Shown piece by piece: positions 8,295 through 17,036 of a stretch of 64,000 nt of DNA (positions within the stretch are counted from its first letter, which is position 1; each line of letters begins with the position of its first letter). Below the pieces are notes generated by a model. The model worked only from the letters and a program-made list of their open reading frames with translations. It searched no databases and was not told the DNA's origin. A program made the position numbers and the translations under genes. The stretch is taken from contig NZ_JNXE01000024.1 of assembly GCF_000716605.1 (NCBI RefSeq), positions 87,985-151,984 on the forward strand, in the 5' to 3' direction. The stretch comes from Streptomyces sp. NRRL F-525 (GTDB lineage: Bacteria; Actinomycetota; Actinomycetes; Streptomycetales; Streptomycetaceae).

Positions 8295-9527
8295 TCAGAT
8301 GGGCAGGGTGACTCGCACCACGAGTCCACCCCCCTCACGCGGCTGGGCCGAGATATGGCCGCCGTGTGCGCGCGCCACGGACCGCGCGATCGACAGACCC
8401 AGGCCCACACCCTTGTCGCTGCCCGTCCGCTCCGTACGCAGCCGCCTGAAGGGCTCGAAGAGGTTGTCGATCTCGTACGCCGGGACCACCGGACCCGTGT
8501 TCGAGACGACCAGCACCGCATGGCCGTGCTGCACCTCGGTGGTGACCTCGACCCAGCCGTCCTCGGGCACGTTGTACCGCACCGCGTTCTGCACCAGGTT
8601 CAGGGCGATGCGCTCCAGGAGGACGCCGTTGCCCTGGACGACCGCGGGTTTCTGTTCGCCGCGGATCACCACGCCCTTGGCGGCCGCCTCGGCGTTCACC
8701 TGGTCGACGGCCTGCTCGGCGACCTCGGCGAGGTCCACGGGCTTGCGCTCGACGATCTGGTTGTCGCTGCGGGCGAGCAGCAGCAGGCCCTCCACGAGCT
8801 GCTCGCTGCGCTCGTTGGTGGCGAGCAGCGTCTTGCCCAGCTGTTGCAGCTCCACGGGGGCGCCGGGATCGGACAGGTGCACTTCCAGGAGCGTGCGGTT
8901 GATCGCCAGCGGGGTGCGCAGCTCGTGCGACGCGTTCCCCACGAAGCGCTGCTGGGCGGTGAAGGCCCGCTGCAGCCGCTCCAGCATCTCGTCGAAGGTG
9001 TCCGCGAGCTCCTTCAACTCGTCGTCCGGGCCGTCCAGTTCGATCCGCCGGGACAGGTCCGAGCCCGCCACCGCGCGGGCGGTGCGGGTGATGCGGCCCA
9101 GCGGCGAGAGCACCCGGCCGGCCATCGCGTAGCCGAAGGCGAACGCGATGATCGCGAGGCCGAGCAGGGCGAGGAGCGAGCGGCTGAGCAGGTTGTCCAG
9201 GGCGTGCTGCCGCTGCTCATTGACACAGTTGCTCATCGCGCTGTTGAACACGTCGGGCGTGGCACTCGAGGGCAGGTCGCAGATCGTGCTGGTGACCTTC
9301 CCCTCGGTGATCTTGAAGGGCAGGTCGCTGCCGACGTTCAGGGCCTGGGCCGCGAGCAGGTAGATGATCGACAGCAGCAGGATGCCGGCGATCAGGAACA
9401 TGCCGCCGTACAGCAGCGTGAGCCTTATGCGGATGGTGGGGCGCAGCCAGGGGAACGGCGGTTCGGGCCTTCTGGGGTCCCACGTGGGCTTCGGGGGCGC
9501 CTGGGGAGGCGCGGGGGTCGTGGCCAC
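8295..9527 (-). CDS. cutS: CutS sensor histidine kinase
   Basis: 410 residues. The cytoplasmic N-terminus is Pro-rich; TM1 is about residues 36-58; a short extracellular domain (about 59-117) holds exactly two Cys, C83 and C101; TM2 is about 118-136. HAMP, the H-box NASHELRTPLAI, and ATPase motifs NLVQNAVRYN and GVGLGLSIARS follow. Length, architecture and pairing match Streptomyces CutS. In published work on CutRS the two extracellular Cys are the proposed redox/disulfide sensor for secretion stress; here I only see that both are present. It lies 6 nt after cutR in the same transcript. Confidence 0.85.
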   Translation of the reverse strand: MATTPAPPQAPPKPTWDPRRPEPPFPWLRPTIRIRLTLLYGGMFLIAGILLLSIIYLLAAQALNVGSDLPFKITEGKVTSTICDLPSSATPDVFNSAMSNCVNEQRQHALDNLLSRSLLALLGLAIIAFAFGYAMAGRVLSPLGRITRTARAVAGSDLSRRIELDGPDDELKELADTFDEMLERLQRAFTAQQRFVGNASHELRTPLAINRTLLEVHLSDPGAPVELQQLGKTLLATNERSEQLVEGLLLLARSDNQIVERKPVDLAEVAEQAVDQVNAEAAAKGVVIRGEQKPAVVQGNGVLLERIALNLVQNAVRYNVPEDGWVEVTTEVQHGHAVLVVSNTGPVVPAYEIDNLFEPFRRLRTERTGSDKGVGLGLSIARSVARAHGGHISAQPREGGGLVVRVTLPI

Positions 9528-9533
9528 GGTGGA

Positions 9534-10187
9534 TCAGATCCGGTAACCGGAGCCGGGCACGGTGACGATGACCGGGGGCTCACCGAGCTTGCGGCGCAGG
9601 GTCATCACGGTGACGCGCACGACGTTGGTGAACGGGTCCGTGTTCTCGTCCCACGCCTTCTCCAGGAGCTGCTCCGCGGAGACGACCGCGCCCTCACTGC
9701 GCAGCAGCACCTCCAGGACGGCGAACTCCTTGGGCGCGAGCTGGACTTCCTTGCCGTCGCGGAACACCTCGCGGCGGTTCGGGTCGAGCTTGATGCCGGC
9801 GCGCTCCAGGACGGGCGGCAGCGGCACGCTGGTGCGCCGGCCGAGGGCACGCACGCGTGCCGTCAGCTCGCTGAACGCGAAGGGCTTGGGCAGATAGTCG
9901 TCGGCGCCGATCTCCAGGCCCTCGACACGGTCGCTGACATCGCCGGACGCCGTGAGCATCAGCACGCGGGTGGGCATGCCGAGCTCGACGATCTTGCGGC
10001 AGACGTCGTCGCCGTGCACGAGCGGGAGGTCGCGGTCGAGGACGACCACGTCGTAGTCGTTGACGCCGATGCGCTCCAGGGCGGCCGCACCGTCGTACAC
10101 GACGTCGACGGCCATGGCCTCCCGGCGCAGTCCGGTGGCCACCGCATCGGCGAGCAGCTGCTCGTCCTCGACGACGAGTACGCGCAC
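9534..10187 (-). CDS. cutR: CutR response regulator (OmpR family)
   Basis: 217 residues from GTG 10187, chosen because GAAGGA lies 8 nt upstream and the protein then begins at the canonical MRVLVVEDEQ; the frame extends to 10286 without support. The receiver domain has phospho-Asp in VVVLDRDLPL (about residue 52) and Lys in YLPKPF. The C-terminal winged helix ends in the standard VTVPGSGYRI. The length equals that of S. lividans CutR as I remember it. CutR/CutS is a very conserved Streptomyces pair tied to secretion stress and antibiotic production. A pair of 11-nt direct repeats about 95 nt upstream of the start may be its own operator. Confidence 0.85.
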   Translation of the reverse strand: MRVLVVEDEQLLADAVATGLRREAMAVDVVYDGAAALERIGVNDYDVVVLDRDLPLVHGDDVCRKIVELGMPTRVLMLTASGDVSDRVEGLEIGADDYLPKPFAFSELTARVRALGRRTSVPLPPVLERAGIKLDPNRREVFRDGKEVQLAPKEFAVLEVLLRSEGAVVSAEQLLEKAWDENTDPFTNVVRVTVMTLRRKLGEPPVIVTVPGSGYRI

Positions 10188-10280
10188 GTCGCTTGTCCTT
10201 CCTCTGTCCACCCGCGTAGCGCGCCTCGGCGCACGCGGGCAGGGTCTTCGTGGCTGTGTGACCTCCATCCTGCCCTTTTC

Positions 10281-10302
10281 GGCCATAAGTCGGCTGTAAG
10301 GC
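10281..10302. promoter_or_regulatory. Tandem 11-nt direct repeat, candidate CutR operator
   Basis: GGCCATAAGTC is followed directly by GGCTGTAAGGC. Eight of eleven positions are identical (GGCnnTAAGnC) in one-turn phasing, the classic arrangement for OmpR/PhoB-type dimers. It sits in the cutR upstream region, so autoregulation is inferred. Confidence 0.4.
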
Positions 10303-10603
10303 GGCCCGGCGCAAGATGAAGGTCCGGTATGAGGCCCGGGAATGCGGGATTTTCTCGGTGGGTTGAGGTTTCCACGGAAGGGAGCGGGGGGAGGACGGCT
10401 TTACACCCCGCGATCACGCTCTGCACGTGGCAAGCCACCTTGTGGTACGTCCAACCGCTTCCGCAGAGCGGGCGTGGGTGTCCGGCACCGTCGCCGCCCA
10501 GCCAGGGCAGCGCTGGGCACCCCATACCGCAGACGTGATCGCCCCTTCCGGACGGCACACCCCCGTGCCAAACGACCCACGACCCAGGACGAGGGGGCGC
10601 AGC

Positions 10604-10777
10604 ATGGACGCATTCACCGCAGGACTTCTGCAGCGCATAAGGGCGACCGAGACCGACCTGACGCGGGCTCGTGACGAGGGCGACGACTTCCTCGTCGAGG
10701 TGGAACAGGCCGAGCTCGACGACCTGCGCCGCCTCGCCGCCGACCACGGTGTGGAGGTCGGCGCGACGAGCGTCTGA
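10604..10777 (+). CDS. Small conserved Streptomyces protein (57 aa)
   Basis: ATG 10604 has GAGGGGG about 9 nt upstream. The product MDAFTAGLLQRIRATETDLT.. is a highly charged, probably helical mini-protein rich in Glu/Asp/Arg, ending DHGVEVGATSV. No Cys, membrane segment or known domain is present. It is divergent from cutR, with a 416-nt control region between them. Codon use is typical for the chromosome, and its position next to cutR appears conserved from memory of S. coelicolor. Function unknown. Confidence 0.65.
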   Translation: MDAFTAGLLQRIRATETDLTRARDEGDDFLVEVEQAELDDLRRLAADHGVEVGATSV

Positions 10778-10913
10778 TCAGTGCGGCCAGCAGGACAGCG
10801 GGACCTCGGCGAATCCAGCGCCGGGGTCCTGCTGCTTTCCGCTCTTCTACTTCGGGGGAGCTGGGCCGGAGTTGAGTCGGTGCCGCGTGGGTGGGCCGGT
10901 GTTGGGAGGTGTT

Positions 10914-10948
10914 GCGTGGGTGGGCCTGTGTTGATCAGGCACCCACGC
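10914..10948. terminator. Hairpin terminator in 3' region of the small gene
   Basis: The arm GCGTGGGTG(GG)CCTG pairs with CAGG(C)ACCCACGC around a TGTTGAT loop, about 13 bp with a bulge. The left arm is itself part of a short tandem duplication (GCGTGGGTGGGCC occurs at about 10885 and 10914). Confidence 0.5.
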
Positions 10949-10988
10949 GCGCACCTCTTTTGGTTCGGTCGCCTTCGGGGCGCTGGGA

Positions 10989-11056
10989 GCCGGTGTCGAG
11001 AGCCCCACCGTGCTCGACCCTTCGGGCCTCCGCGCGCTGGGTCTCTCGACACCGGC
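10989..11056. repeat. Long inverted repeat, 14-bp perfect arms
   Basis: Arms GCCGGTGTCGAGAG (10989-11002) and CTCTCGACACCGGC (11043-11056) are perfect and separated by 40 nt that contain smaller hairpins. The element lies in the 377-nt non-coding gap (10778-11154) between two convergent genes. No ORF is supported there. Confidence 0.6.
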
Positions 11057-11154
11057 GCGCCCCTACGGCTCCCTCTCGGCCGTCCACGTCGGCACAGTTG
11101 GACTTGGTGGGCCCTCGCCGGTCGCTTCTGTTTTCGCCGTTGGTTTTGTGGGCG

Positions 11155-11970
11155 TCAGTCGTGCCAAGCCCCGAAGTCCTCCAGGAGGCGCTGGAGGGGT
11201 TCGAAGACTCCCGGGGTGCCCGCGATCGCCAGATCCCGTGCGGGGCGTTCTCCGGGGCGTCCACCGGTCAGGGCGCCTGCCTCGCGGGCGATCAGGTCCC
11301 CGGCCGCGAGGTCCCACGGGTTCAACCCCCGCTCGTAGTAACCGTCCAGGCGGCCCGCGGCCACGTCGCACAGGTCGACCGCCGCCGAACCGCCCCGCCG
11401 GATGTCACGCAGCAACGGGATCAACTTCTGGGCCACGTCGGCCTGGTGGGAGCGGACCTCGGTGACGTAGTTGAACCCGGTCGAGACCAACGCCTGCTCC
11501 AGCGGCGCAGCCGGCCGGCAGGCGAGTCTGCGTTCGCCCTCCCACGCGCCCGTGGCCCACGCCCCGCCGCCGAGCACCGCGTGGAACGTCTCGCCGCGCA
11601 TCGGGACCGCGACGACCCCGGCGACGGTCTCGCCGTCCAGCTCGGCGGCGATGGAGACGGACCAAGTGGGCAGTCCGTAGAGGTAGTTGACCGTGCCGTC
11701 GAGCGGGTCGATGACCCAGCGGACGCCGCTGGTGCCCTCCACGGAGGCGCCCTCCTCGCCCAAGAAGCCGTCGTCCGGGCGCTGTTCGGAGATCAGGTTG
11801 GTGATCAGCTTCTCGGCCGCGATGTCCATCTCGGTGACGACGTCGATCGGGCTGGACTTCGTGGCGGCGACCGCGAGGTCGGCCGGGCGGCCGTCCCGCA
11901 GCAGGGCGCCGGCCTTGTGGGCCGCCTCCTGGGCGAGGGCGAGCAGTTCCTGGTGCAGGGGGTCGGTCAC
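11155..11970 (-). CDS. Inositol-monophosphatase family phosphatase
   Basis: 271 residues from GTG 11970 (TGAGGAG 6 nt upstream). The Li+-sensitive, Mg2+-dependent phosphatase motifs are complete: GEEGA (first metal Glu), WVIDPLDGTVNY (motif A, Asp-Pro-Leu-Asp-Gly-Thr) and NPWDLAAGDLIAREAGA (motif B). Family members hydrolyse inositol-1-phosphate, fructose-1,6-bisphosphate, histidinol phosphate or PAPS, and the substrate cannot be told from sequence alone. It follows hemH by 8 nt, so the two form a transcription unit. No inositol-pathway gene is nearby. Confidence 0.85.
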   Translation of the reverse strand: MTDPLHQELLALAQEAAHKAGALLRDGRPADLAVAATKSSPIDVVTEMDIAAEKLITNLISEQRPDDGFLGEEGASVEGTSGVRWVIDPLDGTVNYLYGLPTWSVSIAAELDGETVAGVVAVPMRGETFHAVLGGGAWATGAWEGERRLACRPAAPLEQALVSTGFNYVTEVRSHQADVAQKLIPLLRDIRRGGSAAVDLCDVAAGRLDGYYERGLNPWDLAAGDLIAREAGALTGGRPGERPARDLAIAGTPGVFEPLQRLLEDFGAWHD

Positions 11971-11978
11971 GGCGCTCC

Positions 11979-13106
11979 TCAGGCGTAGGGGCTGTCGGCG
12001 CCCGCGGCGGCGGGGCGGGGGGCACGGGCCGGGCAGCAGCCCACCGGGCAGAGGTTGTGGCCGGCGCCGAGCGCGCCCAGCGCACAGGGGGTGACCTGCT
12101 TCCCGCTCTCGACGGCGGCGCGCTCCAGGACCAGCTCGCGGATCGCGGCGGCGAAGCGCGGGTCGGCGCCCACGGTGGCCGACCGGCGTACGGGCAGGCC
12201 CAGTTCGGCGGCCTTGGCCGTGGCCTCCGTGTCGAGGTCGTAGAGGACCTCCATGTGGTCGGAGACGAAGCCGATGGGAGCCATGACGACCGCGGGGACG
12301 CCGGCCGCGTGGCGCTCCTCCAGGTGGTCGCAGATGTCGGGCTCCAGCCAGGGGATGTGCGGGGCGCCGGAGCGGGACTGGTAGACGAGCTGCCAGGGGT
12401 GGTCGACGCCGGTGCGCTCGCGGACGGCGTCGGCGACGAGCCGGGCCACGTCCAGGTGCTCCTCGACGTACGCCCCGCCGTCCCCGTGGTCCTCGACCGG
12501 GCCGGAGCTGTCGGCCGCGGCGGTCGGGATGGAGTGGGTCGAGAAAGCGAGGTGCGCGCCGTCCCGGACGTCCTCGGGGAGGTCGGCGAGGGACTGGATC
12601 ACGCCGTCGATCATCGGCTCCAGGAAGCCGGGGTGGTTGAAGTAGTGGCGCAGCTTGTCGACCTTGGGGAGGTCGAGGCCTTCGGCCTCCAGGGCGGCCA
12701 GGGAGTCCGCGAGGTTCTCGCGGTACTGGCGGCAGCCCGAGTACGAGGCGTAGGCGCTGGTGGCGAGGACCAGGATGCGGCGGCGGCCGTCGGCGACCAT
12801 CTCCCGCAGGGTGTCCGTGAGGTACGGCGCCCAGTTGCGGTTGCCCCAGTAGACCGGCAGGTCCAGGCCGTGGTCCGCGAAGTCCTTGCGGAGGGCGTCC
12901 AGGAGGGCGCGATTCTGGTCGTTGATCGGGCTGACCCCGCCGAACAGGAAGTAGTGCTGGCCCACTTCCTTGAGGCGTTCCTTGGGGATGCCTCGCCCAC
13001 GCGTCACGTTCTCCAGGAACGGAACCACGTCGTCCGGGCCTTCGGGGCCGCCGAACGAGAGCAGGAGGAAGGCGTCGTAGGGGGTGGCATCGAGCACGTC
13101 TGGCAT
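11979..13106 (-). CDS. hemH: Ferrochelatase (coproporphyrin ferrochelatase type)
   Basis: 375 residues from ATG 13106. GGAGG is only 1 nt before this ATG, but lies 10 nt before GTG 13097 (residue 4), which may be the true start. The enzyme inserts Fe2+ into a porphyrin; in actinobacteria the substrate is coproporphyrin III of the coproporphyrin-dependent haem route (HemH/CpfC). Visible motifs are [14 protein letters not shown] at the N-terminus, [19 protein letters not shown] with the catalytic His, and [17 protein letters not shown]. The C-terminal tail has Cys spaced as in [20 protein letters not shown], matching the [2Fe-2S] ligand region of actinobacterial enzymes. A further Cys in SGCRQ could be the fourth ligand. 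Confidence 0.92.
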   Translation of the reverse strand: MPDVLDATPYDAFLLLSFGGPEGPDDVVPFLENVTRGRGIPKERLKEVGQHYFLFGGVSPINDQNRALLDALRKDFADHGLDLPVYWGNRNWAPYLTDTLREMVADGRRRILVLATSAYASYSGCRQYRENLADSLAALEAEGLDLPKVDKLRHYFNHPGFLEPMIDGVIQSLADLPEDVRDGAHLAFSTHSIPTAAADSSGPVEDHGDGGAYVEEHLDVARLVADAVRERTGVDHPWQLVYQSRSGAPHIPWLEPDICDHLEERHAAGVPAVVMAPIGFVSDHMEVLYDLDTEATAKAAELGLPVRRSATVGADPRFAAAIRELVLERAAVESGKQVTPCALGALGAGHNLCPVGCCPARAPRPAAAGADSPYA

Positions 13107-13349
13107 GCCTCCGATCCTGCCACCCGCCACTGACAGCCGGGAAACGGCGGGGTGCCGGACGGGGATGAGGGCGGGGATGAGGGCGGGGACGGGGCGGAGA
13201 TCCAGGCGTCTCACGGGCGGGTGCATCGGGGGCTACCTGCTCGTAAGCTGTATCAGCCGCATTCGCACCTTACCGAGCCGTCGCTGCCCCTCACCGGGCC
13301 GTGACTGCTCCCCCGAGCCGCCCCCGCTCCTTCCCGACCGGAGACCCCC

Positions 13350-14594
13350 GTGCCCAGCCCCTATCGCGCCCTGTTCGCCGCACCCGGCTCCAAGGGCTTC
13401 TCCGCCGCGGGGTTCCTCGGCCGCATGCCCTTGTCGATGATGGGCATCGGCGTGGTCACGATGATCTCGCAGATCAACGGGCGCTACGGGCTCGCGGGCG
13501 CCCTGTCGGCCACCATCGCGCTGGCCGCCGCCGCGATCGGGCCGCGGATCTCGCGCTGGGTCGACCAGTACGGGCAGCGGCGGGTGCTGCGTCCGGCGAC
13601 GCTCGTCGCGCTGACCGCGGCGACCGTGCTGCTGCTGGCCGCCCGCTTCGCGTGGCCGGACTGGGTGCTGTTCGTGTCCGCCGCCGGGATCGGCTCGGTG
13701 CCGAGCCTGGGGGCCATGGTCCGCGCGCGCTGGGCGGCCGTCTACCGGGGCACCCCGCAACTCCACACCGCGTATTCCCTGGAGTCCGTGGTCGACGAGG
13801 TGTGCTTCATCTTCGGGCCGATCATCTCCATCGGCCTGTCCACGGCCTGGTTCCCGGAGGCCGGTCCCCTGCTCGCCGCCTGCTTCCTGGCGGTGGGTGT
13901 CTTCTGGCTGACCGCCCAGCGCGCCACCGAGCCCGCGCCGCATCCACGCGCACGTGGCGACAAGGGCGGCGGTTCGGCGCTGCGGACCGCCGGTCTCCAG
14001 GTGCTGGTGGCCACCTTCGTGGCGACCGGGGCGATCTTCGGGGCGGTCGACGTGGTCACCGTGGCGTTCGCCGACGAGCAAGGTCACAAGGGCGGCGCCA
14101 GTATCGTCCTCGCGCTGTACGCGGCGGGCTCCTGCGCGGCGGGTGTCGTGTTCGGGCTGCTGCGCTTCCGGGGAGCCCCGGAACGACGATGGCTGCTGGG
14201 CATATGCACGATGGCCGTGAGTATGATCCCCCTCCTACTGGTCGGAAACTTGCCGCTTCTGGCCGTGGCGCTGTTCCTTGCGGGCCTGTCCATCGCACCC
14301 ACGATGATCACGACGATGTCCCTCATAGAAGAGCACGTACCTCGCGCGAAGCTCACCGAGGGCATGACCTGGGTGAGCACCGGCCTGGCGGTCGGGGTCG
14401 CGCTCGGCTCCTCCGTCGCCGGCTGGGTGATCGACGCAGCCGGCGCGCGTGCCGGGTACGGGGTTCCGGTCGTCGCCGGTGCCGTCGCGGTCGCGGTGGG
14501 TTTCCTCGGGTACCGCCGGCTCAGCAGACCGGCGCCGGGTCGGGGAGGCACCGTTGAGCACCACAGCGAGCGCGAAGAACGGCACGTGGCGTAA
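13350..14594 (+). CDS. MFS transporter
   Basis: 414 residues, GTG start with GGAGA upstream. About twelve hydrophobic segments run through the protein, with the MFS loop motif between TM2 and TM3 seen as RWVDQYGQRRVLRPA. The two six-helix halves are separated by a hydrophilic loop near residue 200 (EPAPHPRARGDKGG). It exports or imports small molecules by proton antiport or symport; the substrate is unknown. The last 41 nt overlap the start of the downstream oxidase gene, suggesting coupled expression. It is divergent from hemH across a 243-nt region that includes a short direct repeat (GGGGATGAGGGC twice, about 13160). Confidence 0.85.
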   Translation: MPSPYRALFAAPGSKGFSAAGFLGRMPLSMMGIGVVTMISQINGRYGLAGALSATIALAAAAIGPRISRWVDQYGQRRVLRPATLVALTAATVLLLAARFAWPDWVLFVSAAGIGSVPSLGAMVRARWAAVYRGTPQLHTAYSLESVVDEVCFIFGPIISIGLSTAWFPEAGPLLAACFLAVGVFWLTAQRATEPAPHPRARGDKGGGSALRTAGLQVLVATFVATGAIFGAVDVVTVAFADEQGHKGGASIVLALYAAGSCAAGVVFGLLRFRGAPERRWLLGICTMAVSMIPLLLVGNLPLLAVALFLAGLSIAPTMITTMSLIEEHVPRAKLTEGMTWVSTGLAVGVALGSSVAGWVIDAAGARAGYGVPVVAGAVAVAVGFLGYRRLSRPAPGRGGTVEHHSEREERHVA

Positions 14595-15873
14595 CTGGGG
14601 CGGTACGGTCGCGTCGCGGCCCGCGCGGGAGGTCACGCCCGCCTCCGTCGAGGAACTGGCCGCGGCCGTACGGAGGGCCGGCGAGGACGGCCTGACGGTG
14701 AAGGCCGTCGGCAGCGGGCACTCCTTCACGTCGATCGCCGCCACGGACGGTGTGTTGATCCGCCCTCAACTGTTGACCGGCATCCGCAACATTGATCGTG
14801 ATGCCTTGACGGTCACGGTCGAGGCGGGCACCCCGCTCAAGAGACTCAACATGGCTCTCGCGCGCGAGGGTCTGTCGCTCACGAACATGGGCGACATCAT
14901 GGAGCAGACGGTCTCGGGGGCGATCAGCACCGGCACCCACGGCACCGGCCGCGAGTCGGCCTCGATAGCCGCCCAGATCAGGGGACTTGAGCTGGTCACG
15001 GCGGACGGCTCGGTGCTCACCTGCTCCGAGAAGGAGAACCCGGAGATCTTCGCGGCGGCCCGCATAGGCCTCGGCGCCCTGGGCGTCGTCACCGCGATCA
15101 CCTTCGCCGTGGAGCCCGTCTTCCTGCTCACCGCGCGCGAGGAGCCGATGACCTTCGACGAGGTCACCGGACGCTTCGACGAACTCTGGGCCGAGAACGA
15201 GCACTTCGAGTTCTACTGGTTCCCGCACACCGCGAGCACCAACACCAAGCGCAACAACCGCAGCGCGGGCCCGGAGCAGCCGGTGGGCAAGATGGCCGGC
15301 TGGTTCGAGGACGAGTTCGTCTCCAACGGCCTCTGGCAGGTGGCCAACATGGTCGGCCGCGCGGCACCCGCGACCATCCCGACCATCGCGCAGATCTCCA
15401 CCCGGGCCTGGTCCACGCGGACCTACACGGACATCCCTTACAAGGTCTACACATCGCCCCGACGGGTGCGGTTCGTGGAGATGGAGTACGCCGTCCCGCG
15501 CGCGGCCCTGGTGGACACGTTGCGGGAACTCAAGGCGATGGTCGACCGTTCCGACTTCAGGATCAGTTACCCGGTCGAGGTCCGCACCGCCCCGGCGGAC
15601 GACATCGCCCTGTCCACCGCTTCCGGCCGGGACAGTGCCTACATCGCCGTGCACATGTTCAAGGGCACGCCCTACCAGGCGTACTTCACCGCCGCCGAGC
15701 GCATCCTCACCGCGCACGAGGGCCGGCCGCACTGGGGCAAGGTGCACACCCGGGACGCGGAGTACTTCGCCGGGGTCTATCCGCGCTTCGGCGAGTTCAC
15801 GGCGTTGCGGGATCGGCTGGATCCTGATCGCCGGTTCCAGAACGACTACTTGCGGAGGGTGCTGGGTCAGTAG
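14554..15873 (+). CDS. FAD-linked sugar/alditol oxidase (D-arabinono-1,4-lactone oxidase family)
   Basis: 439 residues. I choose the TTG at 14554 because GGGGAG lies 7 nt upstream and the product then begins at the conserved NGTWRNWGG; a longer frame lies entirely within the MFS gene. The N-terminal PCMH/VAO-type FAD domain shows VGSGHSFTSIAATDG (the His of SGHS is the usual covalent flavin attachment site) and GAISTGTHGTG. The C-terminal ALO domain ends with HWGKVH and LDPDRRFQNDYLRRVLG. The family oxidises sugar lactones or alditols (gulonolactone, xylitol, sorbitol) with O2 to give H2O2. Its 3' end overlaps the opposite-strand gene by 77 nt. Confidence 0.88.
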   Translation: MSTTASAKNGTWRNWGGTVASRPAREVTPASVEELAAAVRRAGEDGLTVKAVGSGHSFTSIAATDGVLIRPQLLTGIRNIDRDALTVTVEAGTPLKRLNMALAREGLSLTNMGDIMEQTVSGAISTGTHGTGRESASIAAQIRGLELVTADGSVLTCSEKENPEIFAAARIGLGALGVVTAITFAVEPVFLLTAREEPMTFDEVTGRFDELWAENEHFEFYWFPHTASTNTKRNNRSAGPEQPVGKMAGWFEDEFVSNGLWQVANMVGRAAPATIPTIAQISTRAWSTRTYTDIPYKVYTSPRRVRFVEMEYAVPRAALVDTLRELKAMVDRSDFRISYPVEVRTAPADDIALSTASGRDSAYIAVHMFKGTPYQAYFTAAERILTAHEGRPHWGKVHTRDAEYFAGVYPRFGEFTALRDRLDPDRRFQNDYLRRVLGQ

Positions 15874-16555
15874 CCGACGCGCTCGGCGTGGGGGTCGGCG
15901 TACCGCCGCCGTCCGAAGCGCTGGGCGTCGGCGTCGGACTCGACGTCGTAGCGCCGCTGTTGGACTCCGTGCCGCCGTCGGTCGCACCGGATGACGTCTC
16001 CGGGGCGGCCGACGAACCGTCCGAGGAACTGGACGGGGAATCGGCCGGACTCGGCTCGTCGTCACCGGACTTCGGGGACGACGAGGTGTCGTGGCCGGTG
16101 ACGGCGGAGCTGACCGTGGTGCCCTTGCCGCCGCTGAAGCTGTCCCCGGACACCAGCTCGTAGACGGTGATCCCGGTCATCGTGACGCCGAAGACGAGGG
16201 CCGCGGCGAGCACCGGGCGCTTCCAGCTCCAACCGCCCACCCGCGCGCGGTAGACCGTGCCCTCCGTGAACTCCCCTGGACGCGCGGGGACTTGTTCCGC
16301 CTCCCTGGAGGTGGCGATTTCCCTGGAGGTGACGGTCGCCTCCCGGAGCTGTGCACCGGTCCGGCTGAAGAAGTGCTGGAAGACGGTGCCTCCGGAGGTG
16401 GCTATCGCGCTCACGACGCCGGCGCCGAGGATCGTGCCGTAGACCCCGAAGTAGGACGCGAGTTTGGCGGCCACCACCGCCGCCACCGCACTTCCCGCGA
16501 CTTGAGGGACGCTCAGATCGATCCGCTTCTTGCTGACATCGGGCCTTGCACGCAT
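15797..16555 (-). CDS. Membrane-anchored protein with Ser/Thr/Pro-rich tail
   Basis: 252 residues. The N-terminus starts MRARPDVSKKRIDLSVPQVAGSA.. and has a Gly/Ala-rich hydrophobic segment (about 20-55) typical of actinobacterial small membrane proteins. A cytoplasmic-type linker follows, then a clear TM at about 112-133 (RPVLAAALVFGVTMTGITVYEL). From residue 140 to the end the chain is low-complexity Ser/Thr/Pro/Gly/Asp, as expected for an extracytoplasmic spacer. No enzymatic motif is visible. The last 77 nt run antisense to the end of the oxidase gene. Homologues in Streptomyces are annotated only as hypothetical. Confidence 0.7.
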   Translation of the reverse strand: MRARPDVSKKRIDLSVPQVAGSAVAAVVAAKLASYFGVYGTILGAGVVSAIATSGGTVFQHFFSRTGAQLREATVTSREIATSREAEQVPARPGEFTEGTVYRARVGGWSWKRPVLAAALVFGVTMTGITVYELVSGDSFSGGKGTTVSSAVTGHDTSSSPKSGDDEPSPADSPSSSSDGSSAAPETSSGATDGGTESNSGATTSSPTPTPSASDGGGTPTPTPSASATDPAPSASSRSGTGDQDPADPATP

Positions 16556-17036
16556 TCCGGGACCTTGCCTCGCTTTCTCGCACTTTCTCGTACCTGATCA
16601 ACTATCTGTACGACAAAGGGACGTACGACCGAAAGCGATAGTTCCGTTTCCGGCTATTACGTGAAGTACGCCACTTTCAAGATCGCCCGAAGCCCGCTCC
16701 GGGCCGCCAAGTCCCGCCCCCCACAAGAAGTTGGGCGGCGTGCCAATCCACGCACGTGGTCCAAATGGAGTACTGTTGCGAGCCCTGGGTGCGGTCTCCT
16801 GCCAGGGCGTCCGCGGCCTCAATGGACCGCCCAGAGGGGGCCAGTTGCACAGGGTGACGTAGTTGGTCACTTAGCGTTGCGAATAGGTAACCGTGCCATA
16901 ACGGCGAGTCAGGGCCCGTGCCCGACACGCCGGGCAACTCGGCAAGGTTGTGGCAGGCTGCACCCGGGCAGGCCACACTCGACTAGCGGAAGCAGCGACG
17001 CACGTGACGTCGGCAGGCACCACCCGGGAGGTCCCC
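16556..17036. other. Divergent control region upstream of sepH
   Basis: 481 nt with no supported gene. The first 140 nt are relatively AT-rich and should hold the promoter of the minus-strand membrane-protein gene. Near sepH, TGTGGC...GCCACA forms a 6-bp inverted repeat (about 16949-16977). No promoter matches consensus well enough for me to assign. Confidence 0.4.
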
